A stretch of DNA of 6,153 nt from Nitrospirae bacterium GWC2_42_7 (GCA_001803645.1 MHDW01000139.1:1-6153); one strand, 5' to 3'; shown: positions 1 to 5,631, numbered from the stretch's first letter. A program made the numbers and translations. Notes: a model not told the origin generated them from the letters alone.

Positions 1-333
1 TCCTGAGATAGCAATTACCCTCACCTCAACCTCAGCAGTCGCAGCATCTTCTTTGATCTCTATTTTGATGATCTTGTACTCGACCGAAAAAGTATCCATC
101 CTCTCGAATATCCTTGTCATCGCCTCTTTCATATAAATGTAATTCAAACCGTATTCATCAGTATAATTGTAGGAGACTTTGGACATCACATCTTCGATCT
201 TTCTGGACTCAATTGCTTTAGCCCCTTCCCTGAAAAGTTTCTTTATTCTGCTTTCATCTGTAGGCCAGAGGAAAAAGATAATTATCGGTGAGAGGATCAA
301 AAGACAAAGCAATATGATCGATTTTTTACTCAT
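1..333 (-). CDS. Membrane-anchored NTF2-like conserved hypothetical protein, C-terminus cut by the window edge
   Basis: The minus strand is open from an ATG at 333 to the window edge, giving 111 codons with no stop. The product starts MSKKSIILLCLLILSP, a short basic N-terminus followed by a hydrophobic segment at about residues 5-23. This is either a membrane anchor or an uncleaved signal. After it comes an amphipathic helix (SRIKKLFREGAKAIESRKIEDVMS) and a YNYTDEYG segment. The end alternates charged and hydrophobic residues (FSVEYKIIKIEIKEDAATAEVEVRVI), a beta-strand pattern. Helix first, then curved sheet, is the layout of NTF2/SnoaL-like (DUF4440-type) domains, which often bind small ligands or serve as accessory domains. 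No catalytic residue can be assigned. An AGGG Shine-Dalgarno lies at 343-346. The overlapping plus-strand reading frame at 179-364 is a shadow. Coding status is good, function unknown, and the fold call is an inference. Confidence 0.75.
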   Translation of the reverse strand, partial: MSKKSIILLCLLILSPIIIFFLWPTDESRIKKLFREGAKAIESRKIEDVMSKVSYNYTDEYGLNYIYMKEAMTRIFERMDTFSVEYKIIKIEIKEDAATAEVEVRVIAISG

Positions 334-351
334 GATTTTATGCCCTGATTT

Positions 352-380
352 ATTATATTCTTAAAACAAATGCTTTTCCA
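352..380 (-). promoter_or_regulatory. Candidate sigma-70 promoter for the NTF2-like gene
   Basis: On the minus strand a perfect TATAAT (357 to 352) is preceded, at 17 bp, by TGGAAA (380 to 375), which matches 4 of 6 bases of TTGACA. The predicted start, near 345, falls inside the AGGG Shine-Dalgarno, which would leave almost no leader. The real promoter may therefore lie elsewhere, or the message may be nearly leaderless. Confidence 0.35.
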
Positions 381-407
381 GTATGCATTTATTCATCATG
401 GTATTAA

Positions 408-416
408 TGATATAAT
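408..416 (+). promoter_or_regulatory. Extended -10 promoter for the sugar dehydrogenase
   Basis: The sequence TGATATAAT contains a consensus -10 hexamer (411-416) and the TGn extension (408-410). The -35 position, 17 bp upstream (388-393, TTTATT), is poor, as is usual for extended -10 promoters. Transcription would begin near 423, giving a leader of about 65 nt that includes the AAGGAG Shine-Dalgarno at 474-479. Confidence 0.5.
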
Positions 417-487
417 CCTTATGGCATCTGCAAGAAATATATTTAGGGGTCAGGCATTAACTCATCACAGATAAAGGAGCTATTAAT

Positions 488-1651
488 ATGTCTCTGGTCA
501 AAATAATAATTTCTTTGCTGAGCATTATTTTATCTGCATCTCCAGCCTTCTCTTTTCCAACAGCCGGGAAAGCACCTCAGACAGCAGAAGATGCATTTTT
601 CCCTGAAGTAAATAATGTGAGGGTTGAATCATGGATCGAGAATCTGGAAGTCCCATGGTCCTTGATCTTTCTTCCTGATGGAAGGGGTTTGGTCAGTGAA
701 AGGCCCGGGCGGATAAGGCTCATAAAAAACAGTAAACTTCAGGAAATACCTTATTTCAATCTAAATGTTGCCAGCATCGGCGAAGCCGGTCTTTTAGGGT
801 TGGCCCTTCACCCCGAATTCCCCCTGAAACCGTTTATTTACGCCATGCATACATACAAAAAGGACGACTCTCTTTATAACAGGGTCATTAGACTTAAAGA
901 CCTTGGAGAAAAAGCAGTATTTGATAAGGTAATAATTGATAAGATTCCGGGAGGCAAGTTCCATAACGGCGGAAGGATCGCATTCGGCCCTGACAAAATG
1001 CTTTATATTACAGCAGGCGAAACATTCGAAGCTGATCTTGCGCAGGACCTGAAATCTTTTGGAGGAAAAATATTAAGGGTAACTTCCGAAGGCAGCATAC
1101 CTGAGGACAATCCGTTCAAAGGCTCTCCTGTATATTCATATGGACATAGGAACCCGCAGGGCCTTGCATGGAATAATGAGGGGATTTTATTTTCCTCCGA
1201 GCACGGCCCATCAGGTGAATATCTTTTTTTTGCCAATGATGAAATAAATGTTATCAGTAAAGGAGGCAATTATGGATGGCCCCAAGCTGTCGGTGCTGCA
1301 GGGAAAAGATCATACATCGACCCGTTAATTGTCTGGAAGAAAACGACCCCTCCTTCAGGGATAGCATTTTATGGAGGTGATAAATTAAAACATTTAAAAG
1401 GAGACCTCTTTGTCACATCTCTTAAGGGAGAGAGTCTTATAAAAATAACCCTGAAAAGGGATGGGAGCAGATATGAAGCCGCTAAGATTGAGAGATGGTT
1501 TTCAGATGATTATGACAGCGGGAAGTACGGAAGATTGAGGGATGTTGTAGAAGGACCTGACGGTTTTCTGTATTTTTTAACAAACAACAAAGACGGCAGA
1601 GGGGACCCGAAACCAAGTGATGACAAAATATACAGGATTATGCCCAAGTGA
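488..1651 (+). CDS. Exported PQQ-dependent aldose sugar dehydrogenase (GSDH family)
   Basis: This 387-residue protein belongs to the soluble glucose/sorbosone dehydrogenase family (six-bladed beta-propeller, COG2133, like E. coli YliI). Members oxidise aldose sugars to lactones in the periplasm with PQQ and pass electrons to an acceptor. A signal peptide covers residues 1-22 (hydrophobic stretch, then ASPAFS). Family landmarks appear in order: VPWSLIFLPDGR (55-66), GLLGLALHPEF (101-111), HNGGRIAFGPD (159-169) with the catalytic-base His159, AQDLKSFGGKILR (185-197), GHRNPQGLAW (219-228), SEHGPSG (237-243), DEIN (251-254), NYGWP (261-265) and GRLRDVVEGPDGFLYFLTN (348-366), whose Arg349 and Arg351 fit the cofactor-binding arginines. 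The length is normal for the short aldose dehydrogenase branch. AAGGAG lies 8 nt before the ATG. No pqq biosynthesis gene is visible here, so the cofactor must come from elsewhere. The substrate cannot be told from sequence. Confidence 0.93.
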   Translation: MSLVKIIISLLSIILSASPAFSFPTAGKAPQTAEDAFFPEVNNVRVESWIENLEVPWSLIFLPDGRGLVSERPGRIRLIKNSKLQEIPYFNLNVASIGEAGLLGLALHPEFPLKPFIYAMHTYKKDDSLYNRVIRLKDLGEKAVFDKVIIDKIPGGKFHNGGRIAFGPDKMLYITAGETFEADLAQDLKSFGGKILRVTSEGSIPEDNPFKGSPVYSYGHRNPQGLAWNNEGILFSSEHGPSGEYLFFANDEINVISKGGNYGWPQAVGAAGKRSYIDPLIVWKKTTPPSGIAFYGGDKLKHLKGDLFVTSLKGESLIKITLKRDGSRYEAAKIERWFSDDYDSGKYGRLRDVVEGPDGFLYFLTNNKDGRGDPKPSDDKIYRIMPK

Positions 1652-1653
1652 AA

Positions 1654-1709
1654 TAGAGCATAGAGCATAGAGCAGAGGGCAAAGAACAAAGAGCATAGAG
1701 CAAAGCACA
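1654..1709. repeat. Degenerate heptamer tandem array, 8 units
   Basis: Starting 3 nt after the dehydrogenase stop, eight 7-bp units follow in phase: TAGAGCA (three times), GAGGGCA, AAGAACA, AAGAGCA, TAGAGCA and AAGCACA. The consensus is WAGAGCA. The array sits in the 242-bp gap between two convergent genes. It contains no hairpin, so it is not a classical terminator. The rest of the gap (1710-1893) shows no gene, RNA or clear terminator. A minus-strand reading frame through the array (1510-1812) encodes low-complexity ALCS/ALFH-like residues and is not a gene. Confidence 0.85.
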
Positions 1710-1893
1710 ACACAGAGTTCTCTGATGCTAAAAAAATTACTTGAATGTATAAGATCCAGTATTTCAAATAATGACAGAGGGTCAGGAACCAGGAGATTAT
1801 TGATCTGAACAAACTACGGATTTCAAGGAATTTATTTTCGTATCTGAGAACTCAACAAATGAAATGGTGAGTACAAATATCTCGGAGTGAAGG

Positions 1894-2574
1894 TTAGAGA
1901 ACATTCTCGTCCAGCAAAGAGAGCACTTCCTCGTCTCCGACATCATACCAGGCCCTGTACGCTTCAGCAACAGCAAAATGATATGCTCTCCTGACATTCA
2001 GGCAATATATTTCATCTGCCTCTGGGAGAAGCATCTCTATGGTGCGTTCAGGCGCTGTCGGCACAGCGATCACAATCTTTTCCGGCCCCTTCTTTCTCAG
2101 GAATCTCATTGCTTCATACATCGTATAACCCGAGGCAAGGCCGTCGTCAACCACAATCACTGTCTTATCTCTGAGGTCAGGGAAAGGCCTCCCTTTCCTG
2201 AATTTCCGGTTTCTTGCTTCGAGCGATAGTTTCGTTTTTTCCACCTGTTCTTTTATCGTTCTTTCGGTCAGTCTCAATTGACTTAAAAGCATCTCGTTAA
2301 AAACCGCTTCGCCGTCAGGTCCCACAGCTCCAAAGCCAGCTTCGGTATTGCCAGGTATCTGTATCTTTCTGACAATGATTAAATCGAGCGGCAGTTTCAG
2401 GTATTTTGCTATTTCGTGCGCAACAGGAACACCTCCTGCAGGAACAGCCAGAACAATAGAATCAGTTGATGCGTAATGAGAAAGCCTCCGGCCTAACATT
2501 TTACCTGCATCCTTCCGGCTGTCAAAGATCCAGGTTTTATCACGCAATAAAGGTTCATCAATAAGTTTTCCCAT
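1894..2574 (-). CDS. Phosphoribosyltransferase-domain protein (COG1926 type)
   Basis: The product is a type I phosphoribosyltransferase-fold protein of 226 residues from the chosen ATG. Numbering below is from the alternative GTG at 2583, which adds three residues. FDSRKDAGKMLGRRL (20-34) is the typical opening of this subfamily. VLAVPAGGVPVAHEIA (44-59) supplies the pyrophosphate loop. PLDLIIVRKIQIPGNTEAGFGAV (65-87) follows. VIVVDDGLASGYTM (142-155) is the PRPP-binding loop with its paired aspartates. Most relatives read DDGxATGATM, so Ser151 and Tyr153 are mild departures. The family is widespread but its true substrate is poorly defined; it should not be called a nucleotide-salvage enzyme on this evidence. 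The ATG at 2574 is preferred because AGGTG lies 6 nt upstream, while the GTG has a poorer site. It is the last gene of the minus-strand cluster, 66 bp after the 150-residue hypothetical. Confidence 0.88.
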   Translation of the reverse strand: MGKLIDEPLLRDKTWIFDSRKDAGKMLGRRLSHYASTDSIVLAVPAGGVPVAHEIAKYLKLPLDLIIVRKIQIPGNTEAGFGAVGPDGEAVFNEMLLSQLRLTERTIKEQVEKTKLSLEARNRKFRKGRPFPDLRDKTVIVVDDGLASGYTMYEAMRFLRKKGPEKIVIAVPTAPERTIEMLLPEADEIYCLNVRRAYHFAVAEAYRAWYDVGDEEVLSLLDENVL

Positions 2575-2580
2575 TTTCAG

Positions 2581-2585
2581 CACCT
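2581..2585 (-). promoter_or_regulatory. Shine-Dalgarno that decides the phosphoribosyltransferase start
   Basis: On the minus strand AGGTG is followed by 6 nt and then ATG at 2574. The upstream in-frame GTG at 2583 overlaps this Shine-Dalgarno, so the two starts would exclude each other. The ATG has the better spacing. Confidence 0.5.
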
Positions 2586-2619
2586 GCCTGCAATTTCATA
2601 AATTAGACAACCTGCCTGC
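2582..2619. repeat. Pair of 10-bp direct repeats in the phosphoribosyltransferase leader
   Basis: ACCTGCCTGC occurs at 2582-2591 and 2610-2619, 28 bp apart start to start, in the 66-bp gap upstream of the phosphoribosyltransferase. The copy nearest the gene contains its Shine-Dalgarno in complement. The same 10-mer recurs at 4618-4627 inside the palindromic element, so the copies may be relics of a repeat family rather than regulator sites. Confidence 0.5.
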
Positions 2620-2640
2620 TTAAGTTAAATTTTCCATGAT

Positions 2641-3093
2641 TCAGAAAGTTGAGGGGTCTTCAGGCGGAAGCTCTTTTTCATCAAACGGCATTACTCCAAG
2701 CTGAGTCATTATGGATTCAATGCCTTTTAAGACCCCACTATAGTCATATCCGGGCATTTCATTATGGAGAGCTCTCTCAACCAGAGAATCAAAGGCCTCA
2801 TAATCAAAGCTATTATCGATAACTCCGGATCTCTTCAATATTTCAAAAAGTTTTTTTTCGTCTGTAATGTCGTCATCTTCGCTTATATTCAGGCCGCCTT
2901 TGCGGCCAGGGGACCCGGCATACCATTTCATCGCAGCGCCGAGTGCATCATATAGAGTCACAATGCCGGCCGAGATCTTCCCCTGCTTCAGCCTACGCCT
3001 CCCGCCCCGGATATGCAGTTTAGCCCTCTGCAAAGGTCCTTCCACAGGCCCAAGGGCGGACTCATCCATCAACCCCGCGTGAGGCATATTCAT
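2641..3093 (-). CDS. Conserved hypothetical protein, 150 residues, mostly helical
   Basis: I do not recognise a named family. The protein is soluble, with no signal peptide or membrane segment. Residues 20-60 (PLQRAKLHIRGGRRRLKQGKISAGIVTLYDALGAAMKWY, shown here in outline) read as two helices with a basic RGGRRRLKQGK turn. The pattern recalls HEPN-like or TPR-like helical pairs, but this is only an impression. A glycine/basic linker (61-67) and an acidic stretch (SEDDDITDEK, 71-80) follow. Then come further helices (KLFEILKRSG; YEAFDSLVERALHNEMPGYDY; LKGIESIMTQLG) and a proline-rich acidic tail. AAAGGG lies 5 nt upstream of the first ATG, supporting that start over Met3 or Met9. The start overlaps the stop of the 84-residue gene by ATGA, so the two are probably translationally coupled and act together. 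Gene status is likely; function is unknown. Confidence 0.75.
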   Translation of the reverse strand: MNMPHAGLMDESALGPVEGPLQRAKLHIRGGRRRLKQGKISAGIVTLYDALGAAMKWYAGSPGRKGGLNISEDDDITDEKKLFEILKRSGVIDNSFDYEAFDSLVERALHNEMPGYDYSGVLKGIESIMTQLGVMPFDEKELPPEDPSTF

Positions 3094-3344
3094 TCATTCC
3101 CTTTAACTGTTCCCAGTATCTGTCTCATCTTTTCTGCAAGCTCACGCAAAGCATCCCCAAGGCTTATTCCTTTATCCACTCTGTCCCTGACAAATTGCGC
3201 TTTCGCGAGTTCATTTATGGTCTCCTCGGTCGAACTGTTTATAACGCATATATTCCGTCCGGTCTCCAGCTGCTGGGTGATGCATCCCTCGATCTGTTCC
3301 GGAGTAAACTTTTTGGAAAGTTCTCTTATTTCTCTGACATCCAT
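3090..3344 (-). CDS. Conserved hypothetical protein, 84 residues, first gene of the minus-strand cluster
   Basis: This small soluble protein begins MDVREIRELSKKFTPEQIEG. A helical start is followed by a Cys-containing segment (CITQQLETGRNICVINSS, Cys22 and Cys33). The second half is strongly helical (TEETINELAKAQFVRDRVDKG and then ISLGDALRELAEKMRQIL). No signal peptide, membrane segment or metal motif is present; two lone cysteines are not enough to suggest one. The Shine-Dalgarno is weak (TGAG close to the ATG). Its last codons overlap the ATG of the next gene, which is strong evidence for a real coding pair. I do not recognise a family and assign no function. The similar size and composition of the pair might fit a small two-subunit complex, but that is a guess. 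Confidence 0.72.
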   Translation of the reverse strand: MDVREIRELSKKFTPEQIEGCITQQLETGRNICVINSSTEETINELAKAQFVRDRVDKGISLGDALRELAEKMRQILGTVKGNE

Positions 3345-3404
3345 AGGCTCATTTTATCATGAAAACAGCATATGTCTATATGTGACATCCCATGTTTTTT
3401 GTAC

Positions 3405-3417
3405 TGGAAAGTTTCCA
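3405..3417. promoter_or_regulatory. 13-bp palindrome in a divergent intergenic region, possible operator
   Basis: TGGAAAGTTTCCA is a perfect inverted repeat with 6-bp arms around one central base. It lies in the 112-bp gap between the minus-strand hypothetical cluster and the plus-strand cytochrome gene, 40 bp upstream of the cytochrome start. A -10-like TATGAT follows at 3431-3436 without a good -35. Its placement suits a regulator site, but one short palindrome can occur by chance. Confidence 0.35.
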
Positions 3418-3456
3418 TTTATACAGGTCTTATGATAATCTTTAAAAGAGATAAAA

Positions 3457-4521
3457 ATGAAAAACCCCGTCAGCTATATTCAGGAGAAATCCTCTAGTTT
3501 ACTAATGCTTTTCATCTGCGTTATGTGTATGCTATTTCTGTTTCTTGCTCCTTATACCTCTGCCGAGGATTGCAAAGAATGTCATTTCATACCAGGAGAC
3601 ATTTCTCATAGACTGCATTCTTCTCCGAATATCATTAATCCTGAATATGGGAATTCAGGATATACATATCAGTATTCAAAAAACTCAAATGAATATGGTT
3701 TTAACTGCGGCAATTGCCATCCTCAGGATATCTCCAGACATAAAAATGGTTTTTTGGATACAGAGCTATATTCCAAAAAAGCTTCCGGGCTTAAGAAAAT
3801 GAACAGCAAGGACGCCTCTTTTGATACCATAAAAAGAACATGTTCAGGGGTCTATTGCCATAGCTCAGGTGAAAATAGGAAATCCTTAAAGTATATTGAA
3901 ACTCCTGCATGGGAAAGTTCATTTGGTGAATTTAAGTGCCAGGGCTGCCATGGCTCTCCCCCTTCATATCCTAACGAAAAAGGCAGGGAGAATTCCCATT
4001 TCAATACTGAAAATGGCTCAGGACATCTCCTTGGCATACATTGGGATTCAACAAAAGGGCATACAAAAGAATCTATTATGCAAGATCGTTCTTCTGACAT
4101 GGGATGCAGCACCTGCCATTACAGCACAATAACTAAAGACACGGACACAACATTTGTAGATAATGTCAGCGGACTGTTCACCTGCTCAAGATGCCATGAC
4201 GACAAATCAGTAACGGGTAAAAATCGCACAGGCACGATAGCAAACAAGGCACTGCATGTTAATGGAATTGTCGAAGTAGCTTTCAGCACCAAAAAGTTCA
4301 GGTCAACAGCACGCATGATAAGAGTACCTCTCGGATGGAAAAGGACAGGCCAGAAAATGGATGCAACAGGTTACGATGAACTAATTTCAGGGCTGAACCT
4401 CGCAACATATATTCCTGAAGAAAAGAAATGTCTGAACGTTGCCTGCCACCTGACAGGGAAAGAAGTGAAATGGGGGGATGAGATCGGCTGCGACTCCTGC
4501 CATGGGGATTTTCTTCCCTAA
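3457..4521 (+). CDS. Exported multiheme c-type cytochrome with CxxxxCH...CxxCH domains (eight heme-binding motifs)
   Basis: This 354-residue protein has a long signal peptide: charged N-terminus to residue 12, hydrophobic core about 13-31, probable cut after YTSA at 36. It carries eight heme-attachment motifs. Six are CxxCH: 39-43, 84-88, 161-165, 217-221, 243-247 and 345-349. Two are the rarer CxxxxCH: CSGVYCH (129-135) and CLNVACH (325-331). Each CxxxxCH is followed by a Trp-containing stretch and a CxxCH (PAW...FKCQGCHG; WGDEIGCDSCHG). That is the signature of the CxxxxCH/CxxCH domain family common in Geobacter and related metal-reducing or syntrophic bacteria. Several extra histidines (HS, HF, GH, H-rich 181-202) could be distal ligands. 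The HVNG...VEVAFS segment (267-276) marks the start of the second repeat. The likely role is periplasmic electron transfer; partner and acceptor are unknown. AAAAGAG lies 6 nt before the ATG. Cytochrome c maturation genes are not in the window. Confidence 0.92.
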   Translation: MKNPVSYIQEKSSSLLMLFICVMCMLFLFLAPYTSAEDCKECHFIPGDISHRLHSSPNIINPEYGNSGYTYQYSKNSNEYGFNCGNCHPQDISRHKNGFLDTELYSKKASGLKKMNSKDASFDTIKRTCSGVYCHSSGENRKSLKYIETPAWESSFGEFKCQGCHGSPPSYPNEKGRENSHFNTENGSGHLLGIHWDSTKGHTKESIMQDRSSDMGCSTCHYSTITKDTDTTFVDNVSGLFTCSRCHDDKSVTGKNRTGTIANKALHVNGIVEVAFSTKKFRSTARMIRVPLGWKRTGQKMDATGYDELISGLNLATYIPEEKKCLNVACHLTGKEVKWGDEIGCDSCHGDFLP

Positions 4522-4555
4522 ATATTGTCTGCTTTTTTAAAGAAAGACAGCATCG

Positions 4556-4561
4556 TATAAT
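4556..4561 (+). promoter_or_regulatory. Candidate -10 box upstream of the palindromic element and the MBL gene
   Basis: A perfect TATAAT lies 35 bp after the cytochrome stop. The -35 position holds only a T-run (TTTTTT at 4533-4538), so support is weak. If used, transcription would start near 4568 and the MBL message would carry the whole palindromic element in a leader of nearly 200 nt. Confidence 0.28.
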
Positions 4562-4579
4562 ACACTACAGAAAAAACAT

Positions 4580-4750
4580 ATTATCCTAAAAACGGCAGTT
4601 CGAGTCTGTCATTGCGAACCTGCCTGCCGGCAGGCAGGCAAAGTGAAGCAATCTCGCAGTTTTATCCTGAGATTGCCACACACCCTTCGGGTGTTCGCAA
4701 TGACATGTTTTTATTCACTTTTTCGTTTTAACTGCTTTTTTTAGGATTAT
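4580..4750. mobile_element. Nested palindromic MITE/REP-like element, about 171 bp
   Basis: Two layers of inverted repeats are visible. The outer arms, 4580-4600 and 4730-4750, match at 18 of 21 positions; the 18 bp from ATCCTAAAAA to GCAGTT match at 16. The inner arms, 4607-4619 (TGTCATTGCGAAC) and 4693-4705, are a perfect 13-bp inverted repeat. The element has no coding capacity and no transposase, so any movement would depend on a transposase elsewhere. No convincing target-site duplication was found, so its ends are uncertain. It fills most of the gap between the cytochrome and MBL genes, ending right at the GAGAGG Shine-Dalgarno of the latter (4751-4756). The folded RNA followed by TGTTTTTA (4705-4712) could also end cytochrome transcription. 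Confidence 0.65.
4607..4705. repeat. Inner 99-bp palindromic unit with three sub-hairpins
   Basis: Between the perfect 13-bp ends lie three further palindromes. At 4619-4638 is a perfect 20-bp palindrome with arms CCTGCCTGCC. At 4648-4655 and 4669-4676, GCAATCTC pairs with GAGATTGC around a 13-nt loop. At 4680-4694, ACACCC pairs with GGGTGT around TTC. A folded strand would form a cloverleaf-like structure. The TGTCATTGCGA...GCAATCTC pattern resembles palindromic intergenic repeats that I recall from many bacterial genomes; copy number here cannot be judged from one window. Confidence 0.8.
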
Positions 4751-4761
4751 GAGAGGTAGAA

Positions 4762-5631
4762 ATGCAGATAAATAAGCATGTTCACGCGATCAAGGTCCCT
4801 TTTTACATAGTAAACCCTCCGAGAACCATTATTGAACGTTCTGTTTACGTCTATCTTATCTACGGCACAAATGGCGTTTTCCTGATAGATACCGGGGTCG
4901 CTTCCGCGGAAACAGCTATCTTCGATTACATTAGAAAGACCGAACGCAGGGTCGAAGATATTTCGATGATAATTCAGACACATTCCCATCCGGACCATAT
5001 AGGCGCCACACGCACAATAAAAGGAGAGACTGCCTGTGCTGTTGCAATGCATCCGGCTGAAAAGCACTGGTTAGAGAATGTGCAATTACAGGCAGAAGAA
5101 AGGCCGATTCCTGGCTTCGATTCCCTTGTCTCAGGACCAGTTGCTGTAAACAGACTGCTTGAAGATGGAGAAGTTTTTGATCTTGGCTGCGGACTAAAAC
5201 TGAAGATATTTCACACACCCGGGCATTCAAAAGGCTCAATATCCATACTTCTTCTTGGATACATGGCGCTCTTCTCAGGAGATGCAATACCTGTTCCAAA
5301 TGAAATGCCTGTATATGAGGATGTCAAAGCCTCGGTTGCATCAATAAAAAAATTGATGGCTGTTTCTGACATCCGACATCTCCTTCCAGCCTGGGACGAA
5401 CCAGCAAAGGGAGGTGAAGTTTATAAGCGTTTGGACGCGGGGCTCAACTATCTCCAGAAAATTCATGAGATAGTGCTGAGTCTTACTAAAAAAGATCCTG
5501 AACCTGATCCGATGGAATTATGCAGGCAGGCTTTTACAGAACTGGGCCTTCCTATTGAGACTGCAAACCCTATAGCAGCAAAATCCTTTATGGCACATTT
5601 AAAGCTCCGTAATAAAAAAAGCATAATTTAA
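4762..5631 (+). CDS. MBL-fold metallo-hydrolase
   Basis: This 289-residue cytoplasmic protein (no signal peptide) has a metallo-beta-lactamase fold. Landmarks are GVFLIDTG (38-45), THSHPDHIG (73-81) with metal ligands His74, His76, Asp78 and His79, FHTPGHSKGSIS (150-161) with His155, and FSGDAI (171-176) with bridging Asp174. The last metal ligand, usually the His of a PGHG-type motif, is not seen: the matching place reads LLPAWDEP (207-214), so Asp212 or nothing takes that role. I recall close relatives with a WDEP-type ending, so this may be a subfamily trait. A helical C-terminal region (about 215-289) follows, longer than in minimal MBL proteins. Substrates in this superfamily range from thioesters and lactones to phosphodiesters and cannot be assigned. 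GAGAGG lies 5 nt before the ATG, directly after the palindromic element. The gene stands alone on its strand, with no tight neighbour. Confidence 0.9.
   Translation: MQINKHVHAIKVPFYIVNPPRTIIERSVYVYLIYGTNGVFLIDTGVASAETAIFDYIRKTERRVEDISMIIQTHSHPDHIGATRTIKGETACAVAMHPAEKHWLENVQLQAEERPIPGFDSLVSGPVAVNRLLEDGEVFDLGCGLKLKIFHTPGHSKGSISILLLGYMALFSGDAIPVPNEMPVYEDVKASVASIKKLMAVSDIRHLLPAWDEPAKGGEVYKRLDAGLNYLQKIHEIVLSLTKKDPEPDPMELCRQAFTELGLPIETANPIAAKSFMAHLKLRNKKSII

Noticed and set aside
179..364. 61-residue plus-strand reading frame
   Set aside because: It is the antisense shadow of the edge gene on the minus strand, with low-complexity hydrophobic content and no ribosome binding site.
1510..1812. 100-residue minus-strand reading frame with repeated ALCS-like residues
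   Set aside because: Its odd composition comes from translating the heptamer array and the antisense of the dehydrogenase end; there is no supporting start signal.
2588..2600. Short leader peptide starting at an ATG between the two direct repeats upstream of the phosphoribosyltransferase
   Set aside because: The frame has only about 13 codons, poor Shine-Dalgarno spacing and no attenuator-like codon run or hairpin.
2867..3435. Overlapping plus-strand frames opposite the two hypothetical genes
   Set aside because: The minus-strand pair has good start signals, the ATGA overlap and protein-like composition; the plus frames are rich in Ser, Pro and Cys, typical of antisense reading.
488..4521. 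A joint sugar-oxidation chain linking the PQQ dehydrogenase to the multiheme cytochrome
   Set aside because: Both are periplasmic redox proteins, but they are separated by an opposite-strand cluster with no shared promoter, so the link is not supported by the sequence.
4526..4549. Imperfect AT-rich hairpin (TGTCT/AGACA with CTTT/AAAG) just after the cytochrome stop as a terminator
   Set aside because: The stem is short, AT-rich and bulged, and no T-run follows it. The palindromic element downstream is a better candidate for transcript ending.
4607..4705. tRNA-like or structured RNA gene, because of the cloverleaf-like folding
   Set aside because: No T-loop, anticodon arm or CCA-type pattern is present; the symmetric DNA palindromes fit a REP/MITE repeat better.
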